A stretch of 64,000 bases of DNA from assembly GCA_007844125.1 (NCBI GenBank), contig CM017573.1, positions 4,546,230-4,610,229 on the forward strand. The letters are read 5' to 3'. Made by a program: the position numbers and the translations under genes. This document shows positions 1 through 14,700 of this stretch, one piece after another; position 1 is the stretch's first letter, and every line of letters begins with the position of its first letter. The stretch is from Sinonovacula constricta. Lineage: Eukaryota; Mollusca; Bivalvia; Cardiida; Solecurtidae. The notes below the pieces were generated by a model, which saw only the letters and a list, made by a program, of their open reading frames with translations, was not told where the DNA came from and ran no database searches.

Positions 1-1538
1 AGCACACAAAAAAACAACAAGAATAAGGGCAAACAGGCATAGAAAAACAGGCATAACAAGATCTGCACTTCACAGTGTGAAAAGCCAATAAGGGTAACCG
101 TGTCTCCGTTAATAGGCTTGGTGAGAAATAGCTCACAAAGGTAACTATTGACAGAGGACGATCCAAGACTTAAGTCTCAGTGGAACCACTGGGGCACCCC
201 TGTTTAGCTGGAAAACCTCCCTACATAAACCATATCCTAGCACTGACCAGGACAGGAATCCACATGATGAGGAACTGACGAGCATTGTCTGACTGTGACT
301 GTTCTAGGGGCTGGATTGATATAAGGAACACCACAATAATGTCTTCAACAAGGTTTGTAGTGGGGCTATGTCTGTAGACAAAGTCTCACATGATACTCCT
401 AAGTGGAATAAAAAACTTAAGCATATTCTAAATGAAACCACCCCAGACAGGGTATACAATGCCGAGAGAACAGCAATCTTGTAGAGAATGATAACCTATA
501 AAACTAGATGTGTAATACAATGTCTAATGAAGAACTACAACTAGTCCCCTCTTCCTAAACCTCTCTTATAAATGCCTAAAATCTCAACAAAAAAAAAGGA
601 GCAATATCTTGTGCAGTTTACATCAGACTTGTAACAGAAATAGAAGAAACAATAAAGATCTTTAAAAAAGATATGCGCCGCTGGTGAGGCATTTACTTAC
701 ACATTTTTTATCATGTTTATTTTTTAATAGAAAATAAATTTGTAACAACAAAGAAACAAAATTATTATACATTTTACACCAGTCACTGGCTCCATCTGCG
801 CCTCATAATTCTGAAGTTTTTCACGTAATGGACACTTAAATATATGAAGCAGTTAGACAACGCAGATGTATTGTGGCGTATGGCAGAGATTAAGTTTAAA
901 TGAATGTAGGATCAAGCAATGTTTAATGTACAATATACACTAATGCTGTAAGAAATTGATTTGGAATTGTTTAAGACTTAAACAACTTTATAAATAACTA
1001 AATACCGGGCAAAGAGGTTTAATAGAAACACTACAGTATATGAAGATAGTTGGGATTTCTACCAATGGTTAGACAGCTACGCCTAAAAATATAAGTTGCA
1101 CAGGATCCCATGGTACTAACGATAATAGTGAAATTCTATCATTGACACAAAACTGTATGAGGAAATCCTGAACACAACTGGGTTCACAGATGGACAAACA
1201 GATAGCGACATGGAAGGACATTCTGGTTCTAGTAATGGCCCCACAAACAAAAACATAAAGGGTGTCAATTGTCATGGTAGCAAGATGAGTTAAGAATGAA
1301 TAATTGAACTGTTATGCAGCAAGATGTCTGGTACTGACCAAATACTGCTGTTTATTGTTTTCCAGTCAGCTCTGTTTCAATAATGTTAAAACTCTTCCTA
1401 TTCAGGGTGTAACATTTTTAGTAACTGGATAAAAAAAGCCAACAACAGCTATAAAAGTTTATGTCCTGACAAAAACAATTATCAAATTTTGTCAATGACA
1501 TCTTCCCTGCCTATTGAAATATTTAAGGCTAATCAGCT
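1..1538. other. Non-coding stretch, nothing recognised
   Basis: AT-rich DNA expected to lie within the DNAJC10 locus, downstream of exon 7. Short ORFs are present but resemble no family I know. Exon 8 of DNAJC10 may be here or beyond the window edge. Confidence 0.4.
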
Positions 1539-1814
1539 GTGAGACATGTCTACCTTCCAGCAAACACAATCAGTCTGACACAGCCAATAGATCAGGGCAC
1601 CATAGGGCACTTGAAGGTGCACTACCAATCTCTAAGTCAGCAAAGAAGACTGAAAAAAATCAACCTTGATGTTGGTTCTTCTGCAGTTACCTTTCTATGT
1701 GCATTGCACATATCAGAGAAGGCATGGTTTTTAGTTTCTTTGAAAATGACTATAAATTTCTTCAGACATGCTGGGTTGTGCATTAATTCAGAACTTGAGC
1801 AAGATTTTATTTAG
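1539..1814 (+). pseudogene. Decayed pogo/Tigger-family transposase, C-terminal DDE segment
   Basis: The frame reads VYLPANTISLTQPIDQGTIG, followed by LKVHYQ, a SEKAW segment and INFFRHAGL. This order matches pogo/Tigger/Jerky transposases (LPPNTTSLIQP.DQG, FKxxY, xxAW, NCFRKAGF). Only the end of the DDE domain is open and no ATG-led full-length frame exists, so it is a relic. No terminal repeats were found. Confidence 0.72.
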
Positions 1815-2754
1815 AATGACATGGATTATCCAGAGCACAACACATTACTTATCGGGCCACAGAACTAACTTACATATATAATTTAAATGATAATATTAAA
1901 TACAACTGTTTGTTGCTTAAATAAATCAATAATTATATTTAATCAAGGTTTTATTTTTTTAGTTTCAAATTTTAAGTATCCTCTTTATGAATCATGGGTT
2001 AAAATTGCCACAAAGATTAAAAATTTAATAACCCAGGCCATGGATATATCAATGTGTTTACTGGCAGTCCCAAAGAAATATTCAATTGATTGAAGTGATT
2101 GTATTAATTGTGAATTAATGTATAAAAAATAAATTGAAAAAAAAAAGTTCTTTATGATGTGAAATTCTCTCCAGAATTGGAAATGAGAAAAAACAATGGT
2201 GCCTGGAATCAGATTTATTCTAAAAACAAACAAGCCATGGAGAATGTATGTGATTTGAAAGACATATTTATCTTCATTGCTAATTAAAAATTTTTTTTTA
2301 TATATTATAAAAATGATAAAGAGATTCGAAAAGTCAGGCAATCATAATATATTGTACAAATATGGCATCAATAAACAAGTTTGTCACTTTAAGCCATCTT
2401 CATTTTTTAAATTAAATGTCAATTACAGAAGTTTTATGTTTGCTTTTTAAAATAAGACATTTAAGAAACAAAGATGAATTCTGTTATTTTACTATACATT
2501 TGTTATATATAAATTGGAATTATGTCAAAAACATGTTATGTTTTGTAATATTAGTACTTCACAATCTTATCAGATAATTAAAAAAAATCAAATCTATGTA
2601 ACATATCAAATGAATAAAGCCAGGCTATTAGATCATGCAAACTTACCAACTTTAATAAGTGATATACATAACTCACCTATGATTTACTGGCTCATTAAAA
2701 AAACAGACGTGGCTCTTATTTTTATGGAACTAAAATTCAATAAACTTAACGTAC
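1815..2754. other. AT-rich non-coding stretch
   Basis: No recognisable gene or repeat; only short low-complexity ORFs. Confidence 0.4.
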
Positions 2755-2798
2755 CAAGACTCCAGCCACTTTCAGTGCAGTGCTTGATGACAAGCAAT
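2755..2798 (-). CDS. DNAJC10: DNAJC10 coding exon 7 (44-nt small exon)
   Basis: 44 nt completing a Gly/Asp junction codon and encoding DCLSSSTALKVAGVL, parallel to vertebrate GDCLTSQTRLRLSGML. Acceptor TATTTGCAG, donor GTACGT, phase 1 in and 0 out. This is the last exon I can place. Confidence 0.82.
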
Positions 2799-5700
2799 CT
2801 GCAAATACATGAAAACACCATGTTATATATTTTAAAAAGTTACAAATAAACTGCATGAAATTCAATTAAATGCCATAAACTTTTACAAAGATCATACCAA
2901 TAACTGTTTTAAAATATTTAAAACAAGTAAATAAAAACATATCTGTCTACCCATATAAGCCCTGTAAACAAACTTACCAAGAAAAAGGAATAAAAGCGAA
3001 AAAATGTAAAAAAAGAAATAAATAAAAAAATACACAATTCATTTTAATATATTGTATAATTATGTTATAAATATTGAGAAAATAAATACTAACATATCAC
3101 AAATGGTGCTATTATCAGTTCCTTAAAGCCTTTGCATTAACAAAGGGTCCCAGCTTAGAGCCCTGGACTAAAAGTGCCTTGTTACTGCTTAAGTAAAACT
3201 CCCCAAAAGAAGAGCAGACACATCATACCTCCACTATCTCCACAGAAGGAGATGAGCCAGGGCAGATCATTTTCACAGTTGACCACTTTGTCTTTAAAGT
3301 TACCTGCCCATAACTCTATAACTGTCACTCTGGTATGTTTTAAGGCATATTTTACTAACTCCTTCCTCGTCTTGTCACCATGGTACTTCTCTTTCTGTAA
3401 AATTACGAGTCTACTTATTATAACTTTAGTAATTGAAAAGGTTGAGACAAAAAAATAAGTGCAACATGTTCATAAAATAATGTTTTGTTTGAATATATCC
3501 CCCCTCTCTATATCTGAAGCTTATCTGTTCAACAAAAGCATTTAAAAACAAATATTAAATTACTTAAAGGCTTCTGTCTTGCATTTAATTATTTTATAAC
3601 TGAACTACAATAGCAAGGTTATTACAGTATAAAAATAATTCATAGTGCCAGCTATGTGAAGTATAACTTTATGAATATTTAAATGTTTTACTGGTTTGTC
3701 CATCTGGTGGAGATTTTTAGTATTGTGACTGGACTGTAGATGCTTCTTCTGTAATCACTAAATTTACAATATGAACAACATACCACTGTGAATATATATT
3801 AAGTAAAATGCACATTTTAAAAAATGCAAGTTGATTTATTATATATATGATGAAAAAAATATAGTTTAAGAAATACACAGTGTAAGAAACTTATAGATAA
3901 AGATGATATAATTTAATTTAAAGATAAAAACTTACGGCTGGGTACATGATGAGAGAAGGGTAAGAGTGAATGCCCTGCATACGACACAGCTGCCACTCAT
4001 CCCCACAGTTAATGGCCCCCACACGGATCACGCCCTCCAGTTCACGGGCCATCTCTCGCCACTGGATTCGGGAGAGACACAATTTGAGGTTACTGAATGA
4101 CTGCTTTCTTAATGTATCACCACTTCACCCCAGGATAACACCATGATGGGAAGTCACTGCAGGATACTTATGTCACCAGTGCTTTATGTTCTGTTTAAAT
4201 GTATGTTGTGCTATAGTCAGTTTTGTTATTGTCCGTTTTGTTATTGTCGGGCAGCTTGTGACTTATAGTCTGTGTGTTTTATGTAAGGTCCGTGCATGTG
4301 GGCGTGGTTGTTCGCGTCTTGTCTGCGTGATGCACGGGACTTGTCAAACCTGTTTTTGTCATGTCTGTCTAGATATATGTTCTCGTGAGAGCTAGATTTT
4401 GTACGAGAGTTGAAAGTGTTTTTTTTTACCACATCCTTACCATCAAACATTGCACCTGCCACTCACCAACCGACAACAACTCATTTACTTATTGTTAACT
4501 TTAACGCTTTGATAAATCTCGAAAGAGAGAATTAGTTAAATAATGTAGAACTTGTTATACATCATGCTTATAGTTCAACTTACACTATAGCTGTTTTTAC
4601 ATTATTGGTATATAACCAGTTCTGTTTGGTAAGTGACTGTAGTATTGATATTGCAATGGATGTATTTCTGTATTTTTCTGGTATTGTTTGAATTGGTTCA
4701 TATCTCCCTTGTAACTGCGAATATTAGTATTGCTAAATTCTAATTTGTTACAGTCCGCCAATTAATAATGTGGCTGTATTTATTTATAACGTTATTTATT
4801 ATTCGCAGGTTTTTCTTCGCAGAGCATAAACAAATAAAAGTCTCTAAACATTGCACGGACTGGTTTTCAAATAAATTTTGACTCCCACCACGACCCGAAA
4901 CACTTACTTTATACATTATCTACAGAAGTTGATGCACATGGGTTCACTGCACTACTGGGTCAGCAAGACTCCACCCCTTTGCTGATACCACTGCAGCCTG
5001 AAGCTGTGATCCAACCAGGCAGACCTGCCCAACTCCCTCTACCTTCCCTTAACCCATTAACCCTCCCCCTGTGATAACACTGTAAAGCCAGCTTAGACCA
5101 TATTCTAAGTTCCAATGCCTTAAAATGTATTGCCATATAATTAGGTTAGTATTCACAATAAAAGCTTATAATGTACTGGTGTTTGAAGTTCCAAGAAATG
5201 CCAGGTGTTATTAATGAATATGGATAAATCACAATGCGTGCTGAAGCACTGGAGAAAAACAATTTTTAAGACAAGTCCTTGACCACATTACTTGGAAAAA
5301 AATAAGGACAATATTTCACTTACTTAAACTTCTCTTACTGCTTGCCTTTCACCATGTAGGCTTGAATCAAAGTCATGGTGATTATCTTAATGTGAAGTTT
5401 TCATGCTGATCTGAGGTCCTTGGCTGGTTTGTCACAGTCATTTGTCAGTTTGATCACCTTCATAATGGAGTTACTTTAATATATCTCTAAAAGAACCACT
5501 TAATCCCTGCTGTTCCTATCTCAGACCCTTCAGTAATTAATGACAACCACCTACCTCTTCTTGTCAAGGACAAGATCTTTAAGAATAACATTTAAGCATT
5601 GAACTACCTTGTCAGAAGATTGATTGTGATGGTTAACTTATGATGCCTTAAGTGAACTTACTGCTGGTGCCAGTGTATGGCAATGAGAGCAATGCGGAGA

Positions 5701-8700
5701 GTAGAAGTTGACAAACCAGACATCATCTGTACTTTCCACTGACATCTCTGAAATAAACAAATAAAAGCACTGCAATCCCTGTGGTATTCCCTGCTTTGTA
5801 AAAGGAATCGTCAACAACACAATTAGGTCTGCTGCATTCTAAGAGAAGAAGTAACTTAAAATATCAACAGAATAATTCCCAATTGTTGAATGTCTACTTG
5901 GTTTGAGTAAAAGATAATGGACACTGATATTAAAATGCTCATGCACATCATCATCATCATTCAACAGACATCTTTGGAATAAACAGATAGGGTTCAACAT
6001 TAAAGCCCAACCGAACGACATTCACTAGTAGATTGGGGATCCGGTCTAACTAAGTCCTAGGCTAGTTGGACCAACAGGTCGTGTTCTAAATTGGACAAAG
6101 TTTGCCGAAAATCCACCAATGAACGAATCAAAAGTCCAAAAAATATTTATAATGGTTAAACTTGGACTTGCTAGAAACTGCCCTGAAACACATGAATGAG
6201 CGGACTGGGAGGACAGTAACTGACTATGATATGAGAAAAAAACATTTTTGTGATATTTGAAGCATATATCTTTCTATTTTATGTAATTTACACATACTTG
6301 GTAACAATCATTAATATAAACAATACCTTTTTGGAATATTATTTATAATTGTTGCTCATTACAATGTAAGTTCTTGCTCATCCTGCCATGTATAAGTAAT
6401 ATTGTTTACAGCATGTATGTTCCTCTGCAATTAGACAATTGCACTATTTTACACCTTAATTCTATTCTTTACAGAGACAAAGACAGTATTCTTGTGCAAT
6501 AAGGTTCTTGCAATATTTTTGTTACCTTCAGTTTTATGTTTATTTTAACATTATAATTACTGCAATCAGGCAGTTGCAAAAAAAAAAAAAATGTTTACAT
6601 AGATGTCTAGTTTTCTTCTATTGTGATAAATTTTAAAATTCATTGCTTTGAAACTACTTATAATTCCAGCATTAACCAGTGACTTGCAAAAGATTAAATC
6701 AACAACATTAACTTCAGTACTGGCACATGCCAGGAAAATTGTAATAGCAAACAGGCTGTCATAAACAGCTGAAATACATGTACATAATTGTCTGACAGTT
6801 CAAAAACACCTTGAGATGACCCCTGATCTGAAGATTGACTCATAAATGGTGCTGTGCCACAGAACTGGTACACCAGTAACGGTTTTTCACAAACAGTTGT
6901 TTTTGTCCAGAAATGGTTGTACTGAATTGGATTTAATGCAAAATGAAGCTTAATGATATGTGTTTTTAACAGTATCACAAACACAATTGCATCTCTTCCA
7001 ATAATTGTGTGCAGCAGTGAAATGGAAAGTGGACCAGAACTGGACCACAAACTACTTTTGTTTCATCCCAAAATGGGAAAATAGAACAGGTTGACAGTCC
7101 TGTTCAGTTGTGTGAAAACTTTATATGTGGAAGTGCATACAAGACAAATAAATATTCCACTTTTATTACTACAAGTTAACATATGATAATTCATGCTGAT
7201 TGTGCTGATTTTCTTTTTTTTCCCAAAGAAATATTGCCCTGCTGGACACAAGATAAAACAAGAGCTGTCACAGCACAGCACGCACGATTATTCAAGTGCT
7301 TGACACAAAAACTGTTTATATGAGTAGAACGATGACCATATTTCTCACAAAAACCAACCAGGAATTATCCAACTGTTAAACTTAATTATAATGACAGGTA
7401 TGGCCAATAGAAAGACATGAGAAATTTCAATCCAATCAACGCACTGAAGCTTGCTAGTACATCCTCATTTTTAACATTAAAAGTATAAATTTATTATGTG
7501 CCAATGCAAGGTCATATCTTGTAACATTCAGCCTCGAACAAATAAACTATTAAGAGGTATGATTAATAGGAACACATGTGAAAAGGTTTATGCCATTATA
7601 TGCATTAGTTTGTAAGAATAAAAGGTTTATTTTATAAATAGCGGACTCCCACTCATAATGTTTAATACAAAGATAAAAATTTAAAAAAAAAGTAGAGTTT
7701 CAAAGATTACAGAAACAATAGAAAACGTGTTTTCAATATGAATGAATAATAGTGTATAAACATTTTTTTGTATATTGTTAAGAATAATCTTATCTTTGAT
7801 GGACAGAAGTCTAACAAAACTGTCAAAATCACTATGTCCACCAAACCATCTTTATCAGAAGATAATTTCTAAGGATGTTATATTTTGACATTCAAAAATT
7901 TATGAAACTCATTTTCAACAACTCGTCTCTGTTGATTTTGCAAATGTTGCATATTCTATTGTCTCAAGATGTGTCTATTTGAATAGTGAACTGATGATAT
8001 CAGCATGGAAATGATTTTTCATACAAAATGGAATGTTAACTGACCAGTATCTCTCTGGCTCAATAGAAGTCTAAAATAGTTTGTTACAGTCACTTACACT
8101 ACAGAGCCAAGCTTGGTTTCCAATATCAGACTATCTTTGATAAAACATTCAAAAATGCTCAACTAAATACCACCCTGAAATGACCTGCATGCAAAACTTC
8201 AATCCAAGGTAAATACCAATGTCAGCACTGGTGACAGAAGTAGCACTCTTTATTCTTAAAATATTCTAGCTATTGACATTCTTCAGTTGCCTTGGATTGT
8301 ATTTATAGAAGACATAATTATAGCTTCTCTTTTACTATAGATTTACCAAATGTCAAAGCTGTTTTAATATACCAAGATATATTAAGAAATGAAATATGTT
8401 CTTTTTCTTTTTATTTCAGATATTTTTGTATAGAAACCTAAAACTGAAAACCACAATTCTATGTTATAAAAAAATAATTATATATTCCTTATAGTTGTTG
8501 GTACCAACTTATCATATATAACATTCTGGTCAATTTTTTTGTCCTAGAAAAATGTAAGCCACATATACCTGGAAGGTTGGTAAAAGTTTGTATGCCATTA
8601 TGCTGCCAATAAAGATAAGATAAAGTTGTGATCATCATCATCACCATGTCACCATTATAATCTTTCTTTCTTTCTTTCTTTCATCATGATGATGATCATC

Positions 8701-11700
8701 ACCATCATAATAATAATAATCAATATCATCATCAGCAACAATGGTATTATCATCCTTTTAATTTCAATCATCATCTTTATTTCTATCATCTTCAATCATC
8801 ATCCTCAACATTATCATCAACATCACTATGGTATGAGTATCATCAGTAAAGTCAAAATATATTCTCTCCTTCCCCATCTTGGTCACATTGTTCCTGCTCA
8901 CCATCAGGCCTACCTCACCATCAGACCTACCTCACCATCAGACCTACCTTACCATCAGGCCTACCTTACCATCAGACCTACCTCACCATCAGGCCTACCT
9001 CACCATCAGGCCTACCTCACCTCACCATCAGGCCTACCTCACCACCAGGCCTACCTCACAATCAGGCCTACCTCACCATCAGACCTACCTCACCACCAGG
9101 CCTACCTCACCATCAGGCCTACCTCACCATCAGAACTACCTCACTATCAGGCCTACCTCATCATCAGGCCTACCCATCAGGCCTTCCCCATCATCAGGCC
9201 TACCTCACCTCACCATCAGGCTTACCTCACCATCAGGTCTACCTCACCATCAGACCTACCTCACCACCAGGCCTACCTCACCATCAGACCTACCTTACCA
9301 CCAGGCCTACCTCACCATCAGGCCTACCTCACCATCAGACCTACCTCACCATCAGACCTACATCACCATCAGACCTACCTCACCATCAGACCTACCTTAC
9401 CATCAGACCTACCTCACAATCAGGCCTACCTCACCATCAGACCTACCTCACCATCAGGCCTACCTCACCATCAGGCCTACCTCACCATCAGACCGACCTC
9501 ACCATCAGACCGACCTCACCATCAGGCCTACCTCACTACCTCATCATCAGGCCTACCTCACCATCAGACCTACCTCACCATCAGACCTACCTCACCATCA
9601 GACCTACCTTACCACCAGGCCTACCTCACCATCAGGCCTACCTCACCATCAGACCTACCTCACCATCAGGCCTACCTCACCATCAGGCCTACCTCACCAT
9701 CAGGCCTACCTCACCATCAGACCTACCTCACCATCAGACCTACCTCACTATCAGACCTACCTCACCATCAGCTCACCATCAGACATACCTCACCATCAAA
9801 CTTACCTCACCATCAGGCCTACCTCACCATCAGACCTACCTCACCATCAGACCTACCTACCTCATCATCAGGCCTACCTCACCATCAGGCCTACCTCATC
9901 ATCAGACCTACCAATGACACTTTTAACAGATAAGGAGTTAATTGAAATTGACAAAATCACTCTCTAAGATTATCATTTTCAGAGATAATCCATGTGATTG
10001 CTCGCATTTCACTTACAGCACACTAGTAACACAAGTGCATTAAGCTTTCATTTACATGTAGGATAATTATACCAAATTCAAAACTTTATTTGGACAATAT
10101 GGCTCCCAGACCTTGAATATCAGGCAAGTCAAGGGTAAACTAGTCACGTTAGGAAGACCTTATTTCCTAGGAAATGTTACTCTACATGTTACATGATGAT
10201 CTGTTTAAAAAAAAGAATCTGGTACATGTTTCTGATGGTCTAACTATTGAATTCATGAATATTTTAACATGTAAACATAAAAACCAGAGTTTAATCAGCA
10301 ACTCTTGTTCTGGACATGGTCACAACTTTAAATCATCACTGTCTTAACTATATTTTCCCAAAATCATTTTCTTCCTTTAAAGACAGCATAACATCTATAC
10401 ATATCTATCAACAAATTCTGTTTTGTGTGTTAAAAAGCTTGTTCTGGCCTAGAATATAATGAACATCAGACAGCTTGTGCTGGTCTAGACTATAATGAAT
10501 GTCGGACAGCTTGTGCTGGCCTAGAATATAATGAACATCAGACAGCCTGTACTGGCCTAGAATATAATGAACATCAGACAGCTTGTGCTGGCCTAGAATA
10601 TAATGAACATCAGACAGCTTGTGCTGGCCTAGAATATAATGAACATCAGACAGCTTGTGCTGGCCTAGAATGTAATGAACATCGGACAGCTTGTGCTGGC
10701 CTAGAATAAAATGAACATCAGGCAGCCTGTGTTGGCCTAGAATGTAATGAACATCAGACAGCCTGTGCTGGCCTAGAATATAATGAACATCAGACAGCTT
10801 GTCTTGGCCTACAAAATTATGAACATCAGGCAGCCTGTGCTGGCCTAGAAGATCATGAACCTCAGCCTGTGTGGCTTAGCATATGATGACCTTCAGAAAG
10901 CCTTGTTGGCCTAGAAAGAAATGAACAACAGACAACCTGTACTGACCTATGAAATCATAGACATCAGATAGTATGTGCTCAGCTAGAAAATAAAGAACAT
11001 CAGACAGCTTATGCTGACCTAGAAATTAATGAATATCAGAAATCCTGTGCTGAACAAGAAATTGATGAACATTAGTCAGCTTATGCTGACCTAGAAAATA
11101 ATGAACATTATACAGCTAGTGCTGGCCTAGAAAAAAATGAACATCATACAGCTAGTGCTGGCCTAGAAAATAATGAACATGATACAGCTAGTGCTGGCCT
11201 AGAATATAATGAACATCAGACAGCTTATGCTGACCTAGAAAATAATGAACAATTTACAGCTAGTGCTGGCCTAGAAAATAATGAACATTAGACAGCTTAT
11301 GCTTGATAAGAAAATAATGAACATCATACAGCTAGTGCTGGCCTAGAAAATAATGAACATTATATGGCTAGTGCTGGCCTAGAAAATAATGAACATTATA
11401 CAGCTAGTGCTGGCCTAGAAAATAATGAACATGATACAGCTAGTGCTGGCCTAGAAAATAATGAACATGATACAGCTAGTGCTGGCCTAGAATATAATGA
11501 ACATCAGACAGCTTATGCTGACCTAGAAAATAATGAACAATTTACAGCTTGTGCTGGCCTAGAAAATAATTTGACAGCTTGTGCTGGGCTATAATGAACA
11601 TTAGACAGCTTGTGGTGACCTGGAAAATAATGAACATTATACAGCTTGTGCTTGCCAAGAAAATAATGAACAAAAGACAGCTAGTGGTTGCCAAGAAAAT

Positions 11701-14700
11701 AATGAACAAGACAGCTAGTGCTGGCCTAGAAAAAAACCCTTTGACAACAGATTGTATACATTATGTAGCACAACAGAAGTCTTAAATAATTAATTGGACC
11801 ACTTTATTACCACTGGCCATATTTTAAATTTAATTATCACCTAGTGACATTTCCTGAAGTAATCAATTAACTTTTTTTCAGCCAGCTAGCTTCTAACAAG
11901 TTTCCAATAGCAACAAATGAACAACATAACTGACATTATCAGTTCAATCAAGCTAAGGAGAATGTTTTCACATGACTGACTTTTAATACAATTTATGGCC
12001 TCTAGTCCTCTCACACCAGGCAGATGAAGAAAATATTTACTTGTAACCGTTATTGGACATTTCACTCTCCTTATAATGTGAAGAAATTCTCCAGGAAAAA
12101 TACCCATGTCATAGGAAATGATCCATTATAAACAGAGGATGTAAAGATGCTAATGAACATAATGCCAAGAGATATCTGTTGGCAATATCATGAGATTCTG
12201 GATAAAAACTTTCATTTGTTAATGCTTATAATGCTAATATTTAAAAATCAAGACAAAAGTCATATGTTTACAACCTCATGCAAAGGTAACATATTGCTAG
12301 AGATGCAGCAGCAAAAAGTGGACGCCATAATCAGACAGATCCTGATGCTGGGTCAATTTATATTTAGCAAACTAAAAGCTAACCTGACATAAAACAAATA
12401 TTGTTTACAACAAGTCTGTGTTTTTAACTATCTGAACCCAGTCATCTGTTTTATCTACATAATTGTACTTTCAGACCACTTTTACATTTCATTCCTGGGC
12501 TTGTGTGAGGATAATTGTATTTCACACCAATTGCTTAGTTTCCTTTTAATCTTCTTTTGTTTTTTAGATCAGAACCAATTGGCAGGCAGGATTTTTAGAT
12601 GGAAGCCAATATTAAAAAAAGGGTCATTTTGCTATAATATGGAGAATTACTCATGTTGTTCGCAATGAGACAAAAGATGATGGCAGAGCCTCAGTGCTTC
12701 ATGAGTCTATACCAAAGTCTGATGGCCTATCAAAAACTTCAAATGTTTGAACATCAATCTGAAACCAACACATAATAACTAGCCCTTAAATACCATTATG
12801 TTCATGCAGTAATTTGAAGCCGTTAGTCAGAAGAAATTCGACATAGTTTTTTATTAAGCCAAGTCATAAGAAACATGACATAGATCTTTATGAAGCCAAG
12901 AAATGTTGTTCCTGGTTCTTTGAGACCTAAATAATATGAAGGAAGACCCAAGGTCTTAATAACACTGACAAGAAAGATGTTTTATTTGCTACACATATGA
13001 TAAAAACATTGTACTTTCCAGAAAGATCAGCATTACTGCCAGACTGTGGCAATTGAAAGCAATAAAATATTGGAGCATTAATTTACTCTATCTATTGGCT
13101 AAGCTAATTTTCCCTGTTCCTACATCACTTTTTCATTATCATTCTGATTTTTATCTCAATTCACAGTCTGGTAACTTATCCATACATCTTGATGTCCAAT
13201 ATTATTTGACAAGATAATATAAGCAATAAAACATTAATGTTGCTGATATATTTCCAATGACTTTGTTTACTCTTTGTCTACTAAGTATAAGACAATGCTA
13301 AAGTAAAATATTGACGATCTGTATCAGCTAGCTGACCGACTAGGAAACGTCTGATCAGCATCTGCACTATTTGCTATTGCCTCTTGAAATTTGTTCAATA
13401 TCCTATACTAGTAAATAACAATGAAATGAGTGTGGTTTATCAACAAAGGCTGGTTATGGGTTTAAGTTCCACTGTTAGCTTGGCCTTACTGTACTCAGAC
13501 AAGATACATCATTTTACATAGCAAGATTTGACCTAGTGACCCACTTTTTCACCCCACGTGACCCAGTTACAAACTCATCAAGATTTCTTGCAGAGAAAGA
13601 TTCTGGCCAAGTTTGGTGAAGATTGGACCATAAATGTGGCCCTTTTTTTTTCTAAAATAAGACCTAGTGACCTACTTTTTGACCCTACCTCACCCACTGA
13701 CAAACCCATCCAAGATTTCATGCAAACAAACAATTTGATCAAGTTTGTGGAAAATTGGGCCAGAAATTTGGCCCCTAGTGTATTTACAAGCATTTCCTAA
13801 GATTTGATCAATTGACCTACTTTTTTACCCCACATGACCCAGTTATAAACTCATCCACGATTTTTTGCAGATGAAGATTCTGGCCAAGTTTGGTGAAGAT
13901 TGGACCATAAATGTGACCTCTAAAGTGTTCACAACATTTTTTCCCCCTAAAATTGGACCTAGTAATCTACATTTTGACCCCAGCTGACCCAATTACAAAC
14001 TCATTCAAAATTTTATGCAGACAAACATTCTGACCAAGTTTGGTGAAGATTGGGTTATAAATGTGACCTCTAGTGTGCTCCCAATGTTGTTTTTATTTTT
14101 GACTCCAGGTGGCCCAATAACGAACTTATCCAAGATTTTTTGCCGACAAACATTTTGACCTAATTTGATAAAGATTGGATAAAAACTGTAGCCTCTAGGG
14201 TGTTTACAAGCAAATTTGTTGATGTGGCATGCTGGACATGGGACAAAGGTGTATCAAAAAAGCTCACTAAAAAAAATCAAATTGTACCACCCTAATTTGG
14301 AATTAATATTTATAAAAGTGCTCTTTATTGTCTGAGCTGGAACTATCTCCATTTTGCCACATGCTGCATGATGAGGGGAATACATTACATTTGCTTATTT
14401 AGAACTAAGAATGTAAGAGCAAAGCCATTTTAAGATACAAAATAAAATAATAAACAAAAATAAAGTAAAACCTTACCAAAGTCTGCCCTACTGAGTGTGA
14501 CAACCTCTGGATCATCATCATATATACCTGCAATGAAAAAGAATTAATTTCGTTAAAAGAAAATTAAATTAAAAACATTTCTTTTCTTGTAAAACCTGTA
14601 GCAGTAAATTTCATTGATATCAAAGGGGCTTATCCTAACTCCCACTCAAATAATAAAATAAATTGTACTTAGAAATAAGTAAACTGTCAAAAACTTGAAG

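Noticed and set aside
795..830. Candidate DNAJC10 exon 8 on the minus strand
   Set aside because: Splice-like ends are present but the peptide does not resemble the expected ERdj5 segment.
8686..9967. Two overlapping ORFs of 362 and 415 codons
   Set aside because: Product of the 17-bp array; both frames give the same shifted 17-residue period.
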